DNA of 34,681 bases from Mesorhizobium sp. LMG 17147 (GTDB lineage: Bacteria > Pseudomonadota > Alphaproteobacteria > Rhizobiales > Rhizobiaceae): contig NZ_JANCTC010000032.1 of the NCBI RefSeq assembly GCF_024297145.1, positions 1-34,681 on the forward strand, written 5' to 3'. Position numbers and translations under genes: made by a program. Below are positions 1 through 8,924 of this stretch, piece after piece. The notes beneath the pieces were generated by a model, which saw nothing but the letters and a program-made list of their open reading frames with translations, was not told the origin of the DNA and ran no database searches. Positions within the stretch are counted from its first letter, which is position 1; every line of letters begins with the position of its first letter.

Positions 1-419
1 TCTGGGTGCGCAAGATGCCGCGCAAACAGGCCGAGGAAATCGCCATGCATTTCCTCAAGCGCGTCAAGATCCCGGAACAGGCCAACAAATATCCCGGCCA
101 GCTTTCCGGCGGCCAGCAACAGCGCGTTGCGATCGCCCGCTCGCTGTGCATGAACCCGCGCATCATGTTGTTCGATGAGCCGACCTCGGCTCTCGATCCG
201 GAAATGATCAAGGAAGTGCTGGAGACGATGGTCGGGCTGGCCGAGGAAGGCATGACCATGCTCTGCGTCACCCACGAGATGGGCTTTGCGCGCAAAGTCG
301 CCAACCGGGTGATCTTCATGGACCAAGGCCAGATCGTCGAGCAGAACACGCCGGCCGAGTTCTTCGACCACCCGCGCCACGAGCGCACGAAACTGTTCCT
401 GTCGCAGATCCTGCATTGA
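1..419 (+). CDS. aapP: Polar amino-acid ABC transporter ATP-binding protein (AapP/GlnQ type), 3' part
   Basis: This is the C-terminal part of the cytoplasmic ATPase that powers uptake of polar amino acids. The reading frame is open to the left edge, so the N-terminus and Walker A lie outside the window. Visible motifs in order are the ABC signature LSGGQQQR, Walker B IMLFDEPTSALD, and the H-loop in CVTHEMG. The end ERTKLFLSQILH is typical of rhizobial AapP. The permease and binding-protein genes would lie upstream (aapJQMP order is known in rhizobia) and cannot be seen. Family assignment is firm. The exact name AapP, rather than another GlnQ-type ATPase, is from remembered similarity. Confidence 0.85.
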   Translation, partial: WVRKMPRKQAEEIAMHFLKRVKIPEQANKYPGQLSGGQQQRVAIARSLCMNPRIMLFDEPTSALDPEMIKEVLETMVGLAEEGMTMLCVTHEMGFARKVANRVIFMDQGQIVEQNTPAEFFDHPRHERTKLFLSQILH

Positions 420-576
420 TCCTGTACGCCGGGTTCGGGACAAGAGCGGCGGATCAAGCCTCTCTGTCTTGCTCGGCTCCGCGCGTATTCGACGAGCGCT
501 GACCTTGCGTTGCGCGAGAAGATAGCAAGCGTGCTTCAGGTCGTTCGAGTGGTCACGTTGCAACCTGGTAACTAAG

Positions 577-603
577 GCCGGCGCGGATCATAAGCGCGCC
601 GGC
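577..603. terminator. GC-rich hairpin after the ABC ATPase gene
   Basis: A perfect 9-bp inverted repeat (GCCGGCGCG / CGCGCCGGC) encloses a 9-base loop. It lies 158 bases after the ABC ATPase stop and 75 bases before the copper oxidase start. No T-run follows, so a classical intrinsic terminator is not supported. It could still end or stabilise the upstream transcript. The rest of 420-677 shows nothing recognisable. Confidence 0.3.
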
Positions 604-677
604 TGCGTTCATTGCCATTGGGAGTTGTATAGCGAGCCGCGTGGGCGCGTGCGGCGGCAGGTCACGGGCTCATCCTG

Positions 678-2594
678 ATGCTCATCCAACCGATCGATTA
701 TTTCCTCGTCGTCTGGTTCGCGCTGGCGCTGGCTTCGACGCTTTATGTCGGCTACGACCAATATCGCAACAACCCCGAGCCGGTGGTGATGAAATGGGGC
801 TTCATCCTGGTCACCCTCTATATGGGTCCGCTCGGCTTGCTGCTCTACGTGCTCGCCGACAAGGAGCCTCGGCCGGGCGAGCATGAACTCTTCACCCGGC
901 CGCTCTGGAAGCAGGGCGTCGGCTCCACCATCCATTGCGTCGCCGGCGATGCCACCGGCATCATTCTTGCCGCCGCCGTCACGGCGGCGCTCGGCCTGCC
1001 GATGTGGATCGACCTGATCGTCGAATATCTGGCCGGCTTTGCCTTCGGCCTGTTCATCTTCCAATCGCTGTTCATGAAATCGATGATGGGCGGCACCTAT
1101 TGGGAGAACGTGCGCAAGAGCTTCCTGCCCGAGTTCATCTCCATGAACTTCATGATGGCCGGCATGGCGCCGGTCATGAGCTTCCTGATGATGGGCCGCG
1201 ACATGCGCGCGATGGAACCGACGGAGCTGTTGTTCTGGGGCGTGATGTCGATCGGCGTCATCGCCGGCTTTGCGCTTGCCTACCCGGCCAATGTCTGGCT
1301 GGTCGCCCGGGGGCTGAAGCATGGGCTGATGACGCAGCGCGCGCAGGCAGCCGGCATCGATGGTCGGGAGCAGCCTGCCACGAGGCAACATGCGCAGATG
1401 CAAATGCAGCAGGCCGACGCCAGCGGCCATCGCGGGCAGCGCCACGATATGGCTTCCCAGAAAGGCAAAGGCGGCGGCCATCACATGGAGACAGATGCCA
1501 CGACGCCGCAGGTCGCTGCCCTGGGTGCCGTCTCCCTGCTGGCGCTCGCCATCGGCATGGTCGCGCCGGCGAACTGGCTGAACCTGACGCTGTCGGCGCG
1601 CGACGTCGGCGGGGTGATCATGCCGCGAGGCATGATCATGGATCGCGACACGCCGGCCGATGCGATGCGTGACATGGCCGCCACCGATCCGCGCCTCGTG
1701 GCCGCCTCTTATGGCCTGACGGTAAGGGGTGACCAGGACCTGCCGTTTCGGATGGAGAACGGCATCAAGGTATTCGACCTCAGGCCTTCGGTGGTCCGCT
1801 GGCAGATCCTGCCGGACGTTGCGGTCGACGCCTATGCCTATAATGGCCAGATTCCCGGTCCGCGTATTCACATTCGCCAGGGCGATCGGGTCAGGATCAA
1901 CGTCACCAACGGCCTGCCTGAGGAAACGACGGTGCATTGGCATGGCTTGATCCTGCCGAACCAGATGGATGGGCCGGCCGAGATCACGCAGGCGCCGATC
2001 GAGCCCGGCCAATCCTATTCATACGAATTCACGGCGACCCAGCATGGGACCTATTTCTATCACCCCCATACCAAGCCGGACCCGACCCAGGCGCTCGGCC
2101 TCTATGGTGCGCTGATCATCGATCCCGCCAATCCCGCCGACGAGGTCGCGGCCGACCATGATTACGTCATCGAGCTTCAGGAATGGCTGGTGCGGGAAGG
2201 GCTGACCTACCCGTCGATGCCGATGGACGGCGGCATGCCGAATTTCTTCACCATCAACGGCAAGGCCTATCCCTCGACCGAGACGATCCCGATGAAGGTC
2301 GGCGAGACGCTCAAGGTGCGGTTCATCGGCACCAACAACGGCTTCATCCATCCGATGCATATCCATGGCGGACCGTTCGAGGTTGTTGCCCGCGACGGCG
2401 AGACGATCGCTGCCTCGGGTCGCTTCCTTGCCGATACGGTCAATGTCGGGCCGGGTCAGCGCTACGACGTGATCTGGAAGGCGCAGCGTCCGGGCAAATG
2501 GCTGATCCATTGCCACATCCCGCATCACACCACGAACAACAATGTCGAGGAGAAGGGCGGCGGCGGGCTGATGGTCGTCATCGATGTCACCTGA
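678..2594 (+). CDS. DUF4396 membrane domain fused to a two-domain multicopper oxidase
   Basis: The 638-residue protein has two parts. Residues 1-220 are a multi-helix membrane region of DUF4396 type, with the HC...DATG motif at 86-93. A linker of about 50 residues (roughly 236-270) is rich in His, Met and Gln. A further hydrophobic segment at 278-297 precedes a multicopper oxidase region at about 360-638. The copper motifs are HWHG (420-423), HPH (462-464), HPMHIH (558-563) and HCHIPHH (611-617). Together these give a complete trinuclear site plus one type 1 site in the last cupredoxin domain. Only the first and last cupredoxin domains of a three-domain enzyme are present. A copper-dependent oxidation at the membrane or in the periplasm is expected; the substrate is unknown. 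No clear Shine-Dalgarno precedes the ATG at 678. A long antisense frame here is a shadow. Confidence 0.85.
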   Translation: MLIQPIDYFLVVWFALALASTLYVGYDQYRNNPEPVVMKWGFILVTLYMGPLGLLLYVLADKEPRPGEHELFTRPLWKQGVGSTIHCVAGDATGIILAAAVTAALGLPMWIDLIVEYLAGFAFGLFIFQSLFMKSMMGGTYWENVRKSFLPEFISMNFMMAGMAPVMSFLMMGRDMRAMEPTELLFWGVMSIGVIAGFALAYPANVWLVARGLKHGLMTQRAQAAGIDGREQPATRQHAQMQMQQADASGHRGQRHDMASQKGKGGGHHMETDATTPQVAALGAVSLLALAIGMVAPANWLNLTLSARDVGGVIMPRGMIMDRDTPADAMRDMAATDPRLVAASYGLTVRGDQDLPFRMENGIKVFDLRPSVVRWQILPDVAVDAYAYNGQIPGPRIHIRQGDRVRINVTNGLPEETTVHWHGLILPNQMDGPAEITQAPIEPGQSYSYEFTATQHGTYFYHPHTKPDPTQALGLYGALIIDPANPADEVAADHDYVIELQEWLVREGLTYPSMPMDGGMPNFFTINGKAYPSTETIPMKVGETLKVRFIGTNNGFIHPMHIHGGPFEVVARDGETIAASGRFLADTVNVGPGQRYDVIWKAQRPGKWLIHCHIPHHTTNNNVEEKGGGGLMVVIDVT

Positions 2595-2685
2595 CCTCCC
2601 GGGAGGATACGCGTTAAGCTCTAAGTCAGCTGTGCAATTTCCGGAGAGGCTTCACCTTGAACATTGGTTGGCCTATGCCTTCCCC

Positions 2686-3357
2686 ATGAAGAAGCTTGCT
2701 CGTTTTCTCGGCCTGCTGGTCGTTGCAGCAGTCCTTGCGGTGGCGCTGGGCACGCTGCTGCCGCGCCCGCTCTGGCCGGCGGCCGCTGCCGATCCGATCG
2801 GCGCAAGCCACCGCATCCTGGTGCTGAAAAATCCGATCCACACCGACATCGCCATCCCGGTCGACGACGATGTGCGCCGGCGCTTCCACTTCTTGGTCGA
2901 TGCCGGCATTCCGGCCGACATGGCGGAGGTCCGCTACATCGTCTTCGGCTGGGGCGGCCGCGCCTTCTATCTCGAGACGCCGACCTGGTCGGAACTGAAG
3001 GCAGAGCCGGTGATGAAGGCGCTGACCGTCGATGCCTCGGTGATGCATGTCGACATTTCAGGCGAAATCGCCGAGCCGCATCCCGACGTCGCCGGCTTCG
3101 ACGTAAGTGAGGAACGCTTTGCGGCGCTGCTCGATTTCATTGCAGCGAGTTTTCAGCAGGGACCGAACGGGGCCATGCCGATCGAGGATGCGGCCTACTC
3201 CCGTTTCGATCGTTTCTTCGAAGCCAATGGCCATTTCAACGCGCTGGTCGGCTGCAACACCTGGGCGGCGGCGGCACTGCGCACCGCCGGCCTGCGCACC
3301 GGCTGGTGGAACCCGCTGCCGGCCTCGCTTAGCCTGTCGATGCGGCTTTACAATTGA
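2686..3357 (+). CDS. DUF2459 (TIGR02117-type) protein
   Basis: The 223-residue protein has an N-terminal hydrophobic segment at about residues 5-22, a membrane anchor or signal. A DUF2459-like region follows: HTDIAIPV, FGWGGRAFY, and near the end LVGCNTWAAAALRTAG with WWNPLP. The family is conserved and of unknown biochemical function, likely periplasmic or membrane-attached. The ATG at 2686 is preferred over the upstream in-frame GTG/ATG at 2584 because it places the hydrophobic segment at the N-terminus and avoids overlap with the copper oxidase gene. The gap to that gene is 91 bases in the same direction, so co-transcription is possible. Confidence 0.75.
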   Translation: MKKLARFLGLLVVAAVLAVALGTLLPRPLWPAAAADPIGASHRILVLKNPIHTDIAIPVDDDVRRRFHFLVDAGIPADMAEVRYIVFGWGGRAFYLETPTWSELKAEPVMKALTVDASVMHVDISGEIAEPHPDVAGFDVSEERFAALLDFIAASFQQGPNGAMPIEDAAYSRFDRFFEANGHFNALVGCNTWAAAALRTAGLRTGWWNPLPASLSLSMRLYN

Positions 3358-3372
3358 CAAGGCTCCGATGAC

Positions 3373-4605
3373 TTAGGACCGCCGAGCGTCCGCCCGCCAG
3401 CCATAGAGCCAGTCGAGATCAGCGGCGAGTTTTTCGGGTGAGCGCATCGCCAGGAACAGGTTGCGGGCCATCGCCACCGGCCCGGCCGCATGCCAGGCGA
3501 GGCGGTTGAGGGCGCCGCGGCGGGCGACCTGGGCTACGCGCGGCCGCCGCGCCTGTTCCCAGGCGACAAACGCGCTGCTGAGGTCGGCAGGCGAGCTGGC
3601 AACGAAACCGGCAAGGGTTACCGCGTCTTCGATCGCCATCGCCGCGCCCTGTGCGGCAAACGGCGTCATCGCATGCGCCGCATCGCCGATCAGCGCTATG
3701 CCCTCCGGCGTCGTCCACCGCCGCTGCTCGACGGTATGGATCGGCCATGCCGTCCATGGCGCGGCCTCGCTCGCCAGACGGACCAGCGCCGGCGCGGTAC
3801 CGCGCATGGCGCTGGCGGGGATGGCGGGGTCGGCATGCCCCGACCAGCTCTCGGCGATGCGCTCGCCCTTGGTGAAGGCCGCGAGGTTGAAGACCGCGCC
3901 ACGGCTGACCGGATAGGCGACCATATGGAAGCCTGGATAGAGGAATGTGGTAACGCAATCGGGCGCACCGATCACCCTGAAGGCTTGTCCGGCGAGGCTG
4001 TCCGCGGCCACCGTTGCTCGCCAGGCAAGCTCGCCCGAGAAGCGGCTTCTCCGGAAATCGGCCCCCTCGCGGGCGAGCGTTTCTCGCACCGACGACCAGA
4101 CGCCATCGGCTCCGACCAGCAACGATGCTTCGGCTTCGATGGTCGTGCCGGCAATCTCGACTGTTGCGGTGATGCCATTCGGTCCGGTTGCGACGCCGCC
4201 GACGCGGGCACCGGTGACAAGCTCGACCTCGGACCGCTCGGCTATCCGCGCCATCAGCGCTGACTGCAGATCGGCGCGGTGGGCGACGAGATAGGGTGCT
4301 CCCCAGCGCGTTTCAGCCACCTGGCCAAGCGGTACGCGCGCCAGCTCGCGAAGCGTGACGGCATCCTTGAGCACGACCGCCTCCGGCCGCACCGCCGTCG
4401 GCAGCAGCCGATCGAGTACGCCGAATTGTCGAAGGATGCATGTCGCGTTGGGTGAAAGCTGGATACCGGCGCCGGCAGCCTCGAGATGCTGCGCCTGTTC
4501 GAACAGTTTTATCCGATAGCCGCGCTCGGCAAAGGCCAGTGCCACGGTCAGCCCGGCGACGCCCGCCCCGGCGATGACCACCTGCCGGGACCGCGTTTCT
4601 CGCAT
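3373..4605 (-). CDS. FAD-dependent aromatic-ring monooxygenase (salicylate hydroxylase-like)
   Basis: A 410-residue class A flavoprotein monooxygenase. The FAD/ADP-binding GAGVAG lies at residues 13-18, followed by an acidic end of the second strand (LFEQA). The DG motif is in LLVGADGVWSSVR and the ribityl-binding GD motif in ALIGDAAHAMTPFAAQG. These enzymes hydroxylate phenolic acids with NAD(P)H and O2. Salicylate, 3-hydroxybenzoate and related rings are the family's usual substrates; the actual one cannot be read here. It converges on the DUF2459 gene (15-base gap). The small zinc-finger gene lies 19 bases upstream in the same direction, so the two may share a transcript. No ring-cleavage gene is adjacent. 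Confidence 0.85.
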   Translation of the reverse strand: MRETRSRQVVIAGAGVAGLTVALAFAERGYRIKLFEQAQHLEAAGAGIQLSPNATCILRQFGVLDRLLPTAVRPEAVVLKDAVTLRELARVPLGQVAETRWGAPYLVAHRADLQSALMARIAERSEVELVTGARVGGVATGPNGITATVEIAGTTIEAEASLLVGADGVWSSVRETLAREGADFRRSRFSGELAWRATVAADSLAGQAFRVIGAPDCVTTFLYPGFHMVAYPVSRGAVFNLAAFTKGERIAESWSGHADPAIPASAMRGTAPALVRLASEAAPWTAWPIHTVEQRRWTTPEGIALIGDAAHAMTPFAAQGAAMAIEDAVTLAGFVASSPADLSSAFVAWEQARRPRVAQVARRGALNRLAWHAAGPVAMARNLFLAMRSPEKLAADLDWLYGWRADARRS

Positions 4606-4624
4606 CAGGCTTGTCGCGGAAGAA

Positions 4625-4870
4625 TCAGGCGGCCTGGTCGATATAGAGGCAGCCCGGCGGCTGCGTTTCCAATGCTTTCAGCTTAGGCGAATAGCGATAG
4701 AGCGTCGAGCAATAGGGGCAGACTTTTTCATTGTCGTCGCCCATATCGAGAAATACATGCGGATGGTCGAAAGGCGGATTGGCGCCGGTGCACATGAATT
4801 CCTTGACGCCGATGTCGATTGCCGGATAGCCCGCATCGTTCTGGAAATGGGGAATGGAACCGCCTGCCAT
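4625..4870 (-). CDS. CHCC-type zinc-finger protein (NDUFS6-like)
   Basis: An 81-residue protein with the zf-CHCC pattern: Cys27, His36 (in DHPHVFL), Cys51 and Cys54 (CPYC). Related domains form the NDUFS6 accessory subunit of respiratory complex I, and free-standing bacterial copies are common in alphaproteobacteria. It is complete at the family's usual small size. A Shine-Dalgarno-like AGGAGACGACG precedes the ATG. It lies directly upstream of the FAD monooxygenase in the same direction and divergent from ppk. The zinc-binding residues are seen; a role in complex I is inferred from the family. Confidence 0.8.
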   Translation of the reverse strand: MAGGSIPHFQNDAGYPAIDIGVKEFMCTGANPPFDHPHVFLDMGDDNEKVCPYCSTLYRYSPKLKALETQPPGCLYIDQAA

Positions 4871-5019
4871 CGTCGTCTCCTGATCTTGTCGATTGCATCT
4901 GGATCATAACCCGTCTCTTTGCAAGATCGATGAAATGAAACTGTCGCAAAAGCCTGTCAGAGGATAAGTTAAGCCGGTTAAGGCTGTGGTCGTCGAACGG
5001 TGTGGGAAGAGCGGAAACC

Positions 5020-7221
5020 ATGAACGAACTGAAGCCGGTGCAGAGCGAATTCATCACCGTCGAGGCGGCGAGCCGCGAAGGCGGCAATCCCGACCGCTTC
5101 GTCAACCGCGAGTTTTCCTGGCTGCAATTCAACCGGCGCGTGCTCGAAGAATCGCTGAACGCCAATCATCCGCTGCTCGAGCGCGTCCGGTTCCTGTCGA
5201 TATCGGCTGCCAACCTCGACGAATTCTTCATGGTCCGCGTCGCCGGTCTTGCCGGTCAGGTACGCGAGGGCATCGTGCTGAAGAGCCCGGATGGGCGCAC
5301 TCCCGAGCAGCAGCTCGAACAATTGCTGCGCGAGGTCGAGCGCCTGCAGGAGGACCAGCAGAACAGCCTTTCGGCGCTGATGCTGCTGCTCGACAAACAG
5401 GGCATCGAAAGCATCACCCGCGATGCGCTGACCAAGGACGAGAAGACCTGGCTCGAGGACCATTTCCAGGAGCAGGTATTTCCGGTCCTGACCCCGCTGT
5501 CGATCGACCCGGCGCATCCGTTCCCGTTCATTCCCAACCTCGGTTTCTCGATGGCGCTGCAATTGCGCCACCGCAAGAACGGCGAGGAAATGAGCGCGCT
5601 TTTGCGCCTGCCGGTGGCGCTGAGGCGCTTCATCCGTTTGCCGGATCGCAAGCATCATGTCCGCTTCATTCCACTCGAAGAGGCGGTCAGTCTCTATATC
5701 GGCAAGCTGTTTCCAGGCTATGAGGTCAAGGGCTCCGGCACGTTCCGCATCATCCGCGACAGCGATATCGAGGTCGAGGAAGAATCAGAGGATCTGGTGC
5801 GGCTGTTCGAGACGGCGCTGAAGCGGCGACGCCGCGGCTCGGTCATCCGCATCGAGTTCGACAGGTCGATGCCGGCCGAATTGCGCGATTTCGTCGCCGG
5901 CGAGCTCGGCGTCTCGGCCAGCCGCATCAGCGTGCTCACCGGTCCGCTGGCGCTCAGCCAGATCTCGGAGATCGTCGCCGTCGCCCGCGACGATCTGAAA
6001 TTCACCCCCTACAATCCCCGCTTTCCCGAGCGCATCCGCGAGCATGGCGGCGATTGCTTTGCCGCGATCCGCGAGAAGGACATCATCGTCCACCACCCTT
6101 ACGAATCCTTCGACGTGGTGGTGCAGTTTCTGCGCCAGGCAATGGCCGACCCGGAAGTGGTGGCGATCAAGCAGACGCTCTACCGCACCTCCAACGACAG
6201 CCCGATCGTACGCGCGTTGGTCGACGCCGCCGAGGCCGGCAAGTCGGTGACCGCCCTCGTCGAGCTCAAGGCGCGCTTCGACGAGGAGGCCAACATCCGC
6301 TGGGCGCGCGACCTCGAGCGCGCCGGCGTCCAGGTCGTCTTCGGCTTTCTCGAACTGAAGACCCACGCAAAGATGTCGCTGGTCGTGCGGCGCGAGGACG
6401 GCAGGCTGCGCAATTACGTGCATCTCGGCACCGGCAACTACCACCCGGTCACCGCCCGCATCTACACCGATCTGTCCTTCTTCACCACCGACCCGACAAT
6501 CGCGCGCGATGTCGCCCAATTGTTCAACTTTATCACCGGCTATGCCGAGCCGGCCGAGCAGATGCGGCTGGCCATCTCGCCGTTCACGCTGCGCGACCGC
6601 ATCCTCCAGCACATTTCGGATGAGATCAGCCACGCGCTGGAGGGCAGACCGGCCCGCATCTGGATGAAGATGAACGCCTTGGTCGACCCGATCGTCATCG
6701 ACGCGCTCTACGATGCCAGCCGCGCCGGCGTCGAGATCGATCTCGTCGTGCGCGGCATCTGCTGTCTGAGACCGCAGGTGCCCGGCCTATCGGAGAACAT
6801 CAGGGTGAAGTCGATCGTCGGCCGCTTCCTCGAGCACAGCCGAATCTATTGCTTCGGCAACGGCCACGGCCTGCCCTCGGACGGGGCGATCGTCTACATC
6901 TCCTCGGCCGATCTGATGCCGCGCAATCTCGACCGCCGCGTCGAGACCATGGTGCCGATCACCAATCCAACTGTGCATGAGCAGGTTCTCGGCCAGATCA
7001 TGCTCGGCAACATCATGGACAACCAGCAAAGTTTCGACGTATTGGCTGACGGAACCTCCCGGCGCGTCGTGCTGGAGGAGGGCGAGGAACCGTTCAACGC
7101 GCAGGAATATTTCATGACCAATCCGAGCCTGTCCGGACGGGGCGATGCGTTGAAGTCGCATGCGCCCAAGCGCATCGCGCAGTTCAAACGCCGCAAGAAA
7201 CAGAACGCAGCGACGGGCTGA
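5020..7221 (+). CDS. ppk: Polyphosphate kinase
   Basis: A 733-residue PPK1-type enzyme that reversibly transfers the ATP gamma-phosphate onto polyphosphate. The N-terminal helical domain opens with RFVNREFSWLQFNRRVLEE. The catalytic half contains IKQTLYRT and LVELKARFDEEANIRWA. The His expected to be phosphorylated is His449 (in KTHAKMSLV) and the second conserved His is His468 (in HLGTGNYH). The ATG at 5020 is chosen; an in-frame GTG at 5002 is possible, but GGAAGAG at about 5005-5011 fits the later start. The stop overlaps the next ATG by one base (TGATG at 7219-7223), so ppx is translationally coupled. Length is normal. Confidence 0.97.
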   Translation: MNELKPVQSEFITVEAASREGGNPDRFVNREFSWLQFNRRVLEESLNANHPLLERVRFLSISAANLDEFFMVRVAGLAGQVREGIVLKSPDGRTPEQQLEQLLREVERLQEDQQNSLSALMLLLDKQGIESITRDALTKDEKTWLEDHFQEQVFPVLTPLSIDPAHPFPFIPNLGFSMALQLRHRKNGEEMSALLRLPVALRRFIRLPDRKHHVRFIPLEEAVSLYIGKLFPGYEVKGSGTFRIIRDSDIEVEEESEDLVRLFETALKRRRRGSVIRIEFDRSMPAELRDFVAGELGVSASRISVLTGPLALSQISEIVAVARDDLKFTPYNPRFPERIREHGGDCFAAIREKDIIVHHPYESFDVVVQFLRQAMADPEVVAIKQTLYRTSNDSPIVRALVDAAEAGKSVTALVELKARFDEEANIRWARDLERAGVQVVFGFLELKTHAKMSLVVRREDGRLRNYVHLGTGNYHPVTARIYTDLSFFTTDPTIARDVAQLFNFITGYAEPAEQMRLAISPFTLRDRILQHISDEISHALEGRPARIWMKMNALVDPIVIDALYDASRAGVEIDLVVRGICCLRPQVPGLSENIRVKSIVGRFLEHSRIYCFGNGHGLPSDGAIVYISSADLMPRNLDRRVETMVPITNPTVHEQVLGQIMLGNIMDNQQSFDVLADGTSRRVVLEEGEEPFNAQEYFMTNPSLSGRGDALKSHAPKRIAQFKRRKKQNAATG

Positions 7222-8753
7222 TGATTTCAGCGTCCCAGGGCCGGCTCCAGGACCGCCGACCGCTGTCCATCATCGATATCGGGTCGAACTCGATCCGTCT
7301 TGTGATCTATGAGGGGCTGGCGCGCTCGCCGACCTTGCTGTTCAACGAAAAGATGCTGGCCGGCCTCGGCCGCGGCATCGTTTCGACCGGAAAGCTCGAT
7401 CCCGAGGCGGTGACGCGTTCGATGGAAGAGTTCCGCCGCTTCCGCGCGCTCTCCGACCAGGCCGGCGCCGAGCGCATGTATGTGCTGGCGACCGCCGCCG
7501 CTCGTGAGGCGGTCAACGGCCCCGACTTCATCCACCGCGCCGAGGATGTGCTCAGGACCGAGATCCAGGTGCTGAGCGGCCGCGAGGAAGCTCATTATTC
7601 GGCACTCGGCGTCATCTCCGGTTTCCATCCGGCCAACGGCATCGCCGGCGACCTTGGCGGCGGCAGCCTCGAACTGATCGATATCGACGGTGAGACGATC
7701 GGTGACGGCATCACGCTGGCGTTGGGCGGCTTGCGCCTGCAGGACATGGCGAAGAACTCGCTGGCCCAGGCGGCAAGGATCACGCGCGAGCAACTGGCGC
7801 GGGCGAAATTGCTGAAGGGCGGGCAGGGCAGGGCCTTCTACACGGTCGGCGGCACCTGGCGAAACCTCGCCCGGCTGCACATGGAAATGACCAACTACCC
7901 GCTCGGCGTCATGCACCACTACGAGATCGGCATCGAAAGCGCCGCGAACTTCCTCCGGCAGGTCGCCAAAGCCGAGATCGACAAGATCAAAGGCATCGAG
8001 GGCATCTCCAAGAACCGCCGCTCGCTGCTGCCCTATGGCGCCATCGTGCTGCAGGAGATCATGGCGGCGATGCAGCCGTCGAAGATCATAGTGTCGGCGC
8101 TGGGCGTGCGCGAGGGCTTTCTCTATTCGCTGCTCGACAAGGCCGAGCAGAAGGCCGATCCGCTGATCTCGGCTGCGGAAGAGCTTGCCCGCCTGCGCTC
8201 GCGCTCGGTCGACCACGCGCATGAGCTTGTCGAATGGACCGGCAAGGCATTCGCCGCCTTCGGCATCGACGAAACCAGGGATGAGGCGCGCTACCGCCAC
8301 GCCGCCTGCCTGCTCGCCGATATCGGCTGGCGTGCCCATCCCGAATATCGCGGCAAGCAATCGCTCAACATCATCGCTCACGCCTCGTTTATTGGCGTCG
8401 ACCATCCCGGCCGCGCCTTCCTGGCGCTTGTCAGCCTGTTTCGCCACGAGGGCGTGTTCAATGAAGCCGCTCCGGAAATCCGCGGACTGGCGACACCGCG
8501 CTATCTCGAGCGCGCCCGCGTGCTGGCCGCGCTGCTGCGCGTCGTCTATTTGCTGAGCGCGGCAATGCCCGGCGTCATGCCGCGACTGAAATGGGAAAAC
8601 CGCGGCAATGGCGTGCTGGCGCTGGTGCTGCCGGCAGTGCTGGCCGATCTTTACGGCGAGCGGCCGGCTGGCCGGCTGGCACAACTGGCAAGGGTCACCA
8701 ACCGCCGGCTGGTGCTGGCGGTCGAGGGCGGGCCTAGCATGTCTGTCAAATAG
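7221..8753 (+). CDS. ppx: Exopolyphosphatase (Ppx/GppA family)
   Basis: A 510-residue phosphatase that removes terminal phosphates from polyphosphate (or from pppGpp in the GppA branch). The ASKHA-fold ATPase motifs are visible: IIDIGSNSIRLVIYEG near residue 18, ATAAAREAVN, and GDLGGGSLELIDI. The C-terminal helical HD-like part includes YRHAACLLADIGWRAHP and SLFRHEG. The ATG overlaps the ppk stop by one base, which makes a synthesis/degradation pair with coupled translation. Length agrees with proteobacterial Ppx (about 500). The choice of Ppx over GppA rests on linkage to ppk. Confidence 0.95.
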   Translation: MISASQGRLQDRRPLSIIDIGSNSIRLVIYEGLARSPTLLFNEKMLAGLGRGIVSTGKLDPEAVTRSMEEFRRFRALSDQAGAERMYVLATAAAREAVNGPDFIHRAEDVLRTEIQVLSGREEAHYSALGVISGFHPANGIAGDLGGGSLELIDIDGETIGDGITLALGGLRLQDMAKNSLAQAARITREQLARAKLLKGGQGRAFYTVGGTWRNLARLHMEMTNYPLGVMHHYEIGIESAANFLRQVAKAEIDKIKGIEGISKNRRSLLPYGAIVLQEIMAAMQPSKIIVSALGVREGFLYSLLDKAEQKADPLISAAEELARLRSRSVDHAHELVEWTGKAFAAFGIDETRDEARYRHAACLLADIGWRAHPEYRGKQSLNIIAHASFIGVDHPGRAFLALVSLFRHEGVFNEAAPEIRGLATPRYLERARVLAALLRVVYLLSAAMPGVMPRLKWENRGNGVLALVLPAVLADLYGERPAGRLAQLARVTNRRLVLAVEGGPSMSVK

Positions 8754-8801
8754 ACGCCCGCGCTGTCGCGTCGCGACCGTTGAGGAAAGAAGGAAAACGC
8801 C

Positions 8802-8873
8802 GTGAAATCCAGGCAGGTTCTTCAGCTGTTGGTTGCCGGGATCTTCGTCCTCTTCGCGGGCCCGTCAATGTGA
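8802..8873 (+). CDS. Possible 23-residue hydrophobic micro-protein
   Basis: A GTG preceded by AGGAAAGAAGGAAAA opens a 23-codon frame. It encodes a basic N-terminus (MKSRQ) followed by one hydrophobic stretch (VLQLLVAGIFVLFAG) and then stops. It looks like a signal peptide or single membrane segment with nothing after it. It may be a small membrane protein, a leader peptide, or the remnant of a lipoprotein gene. It lies 48 bases after ppx. The evidence is only the ribosome-binding site and the hydrophobic composition, so chance is a real possibility. Confidence 0.2.
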   Translation: MKSRQVLQLLVAGIFVLFAGPSM

Positions 8874-8924
8874 GCCGTCTCGCAAAGTTCGTTTTTCTGG
8901 ACACCGAATAAACCGGGCGGCAGC

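Noticed and set aside
609..2012. 467-codon minus-strand frame opposite the copper oxidase gene
   Set aside because: It is antisense to a gene with clear copper motifs. Its translation is Arg/His/Asp-rich and low in family features, as expected for a shadow frame in GC-rich DNA.
4941..4960. Possible Pho box upstream of ppk (CTGTC at 4941 and 4954)
   Set aside because: The two CTGTC units are 13 bases apart, start to start, rather than the 11 needed for a Pho box, and the second half-sites match poorly.
7227..8684. 485-codon minus-strand frame opposite ppx
   Set aside because: It is antisense to a fully conserved ppx gene and has no family features.
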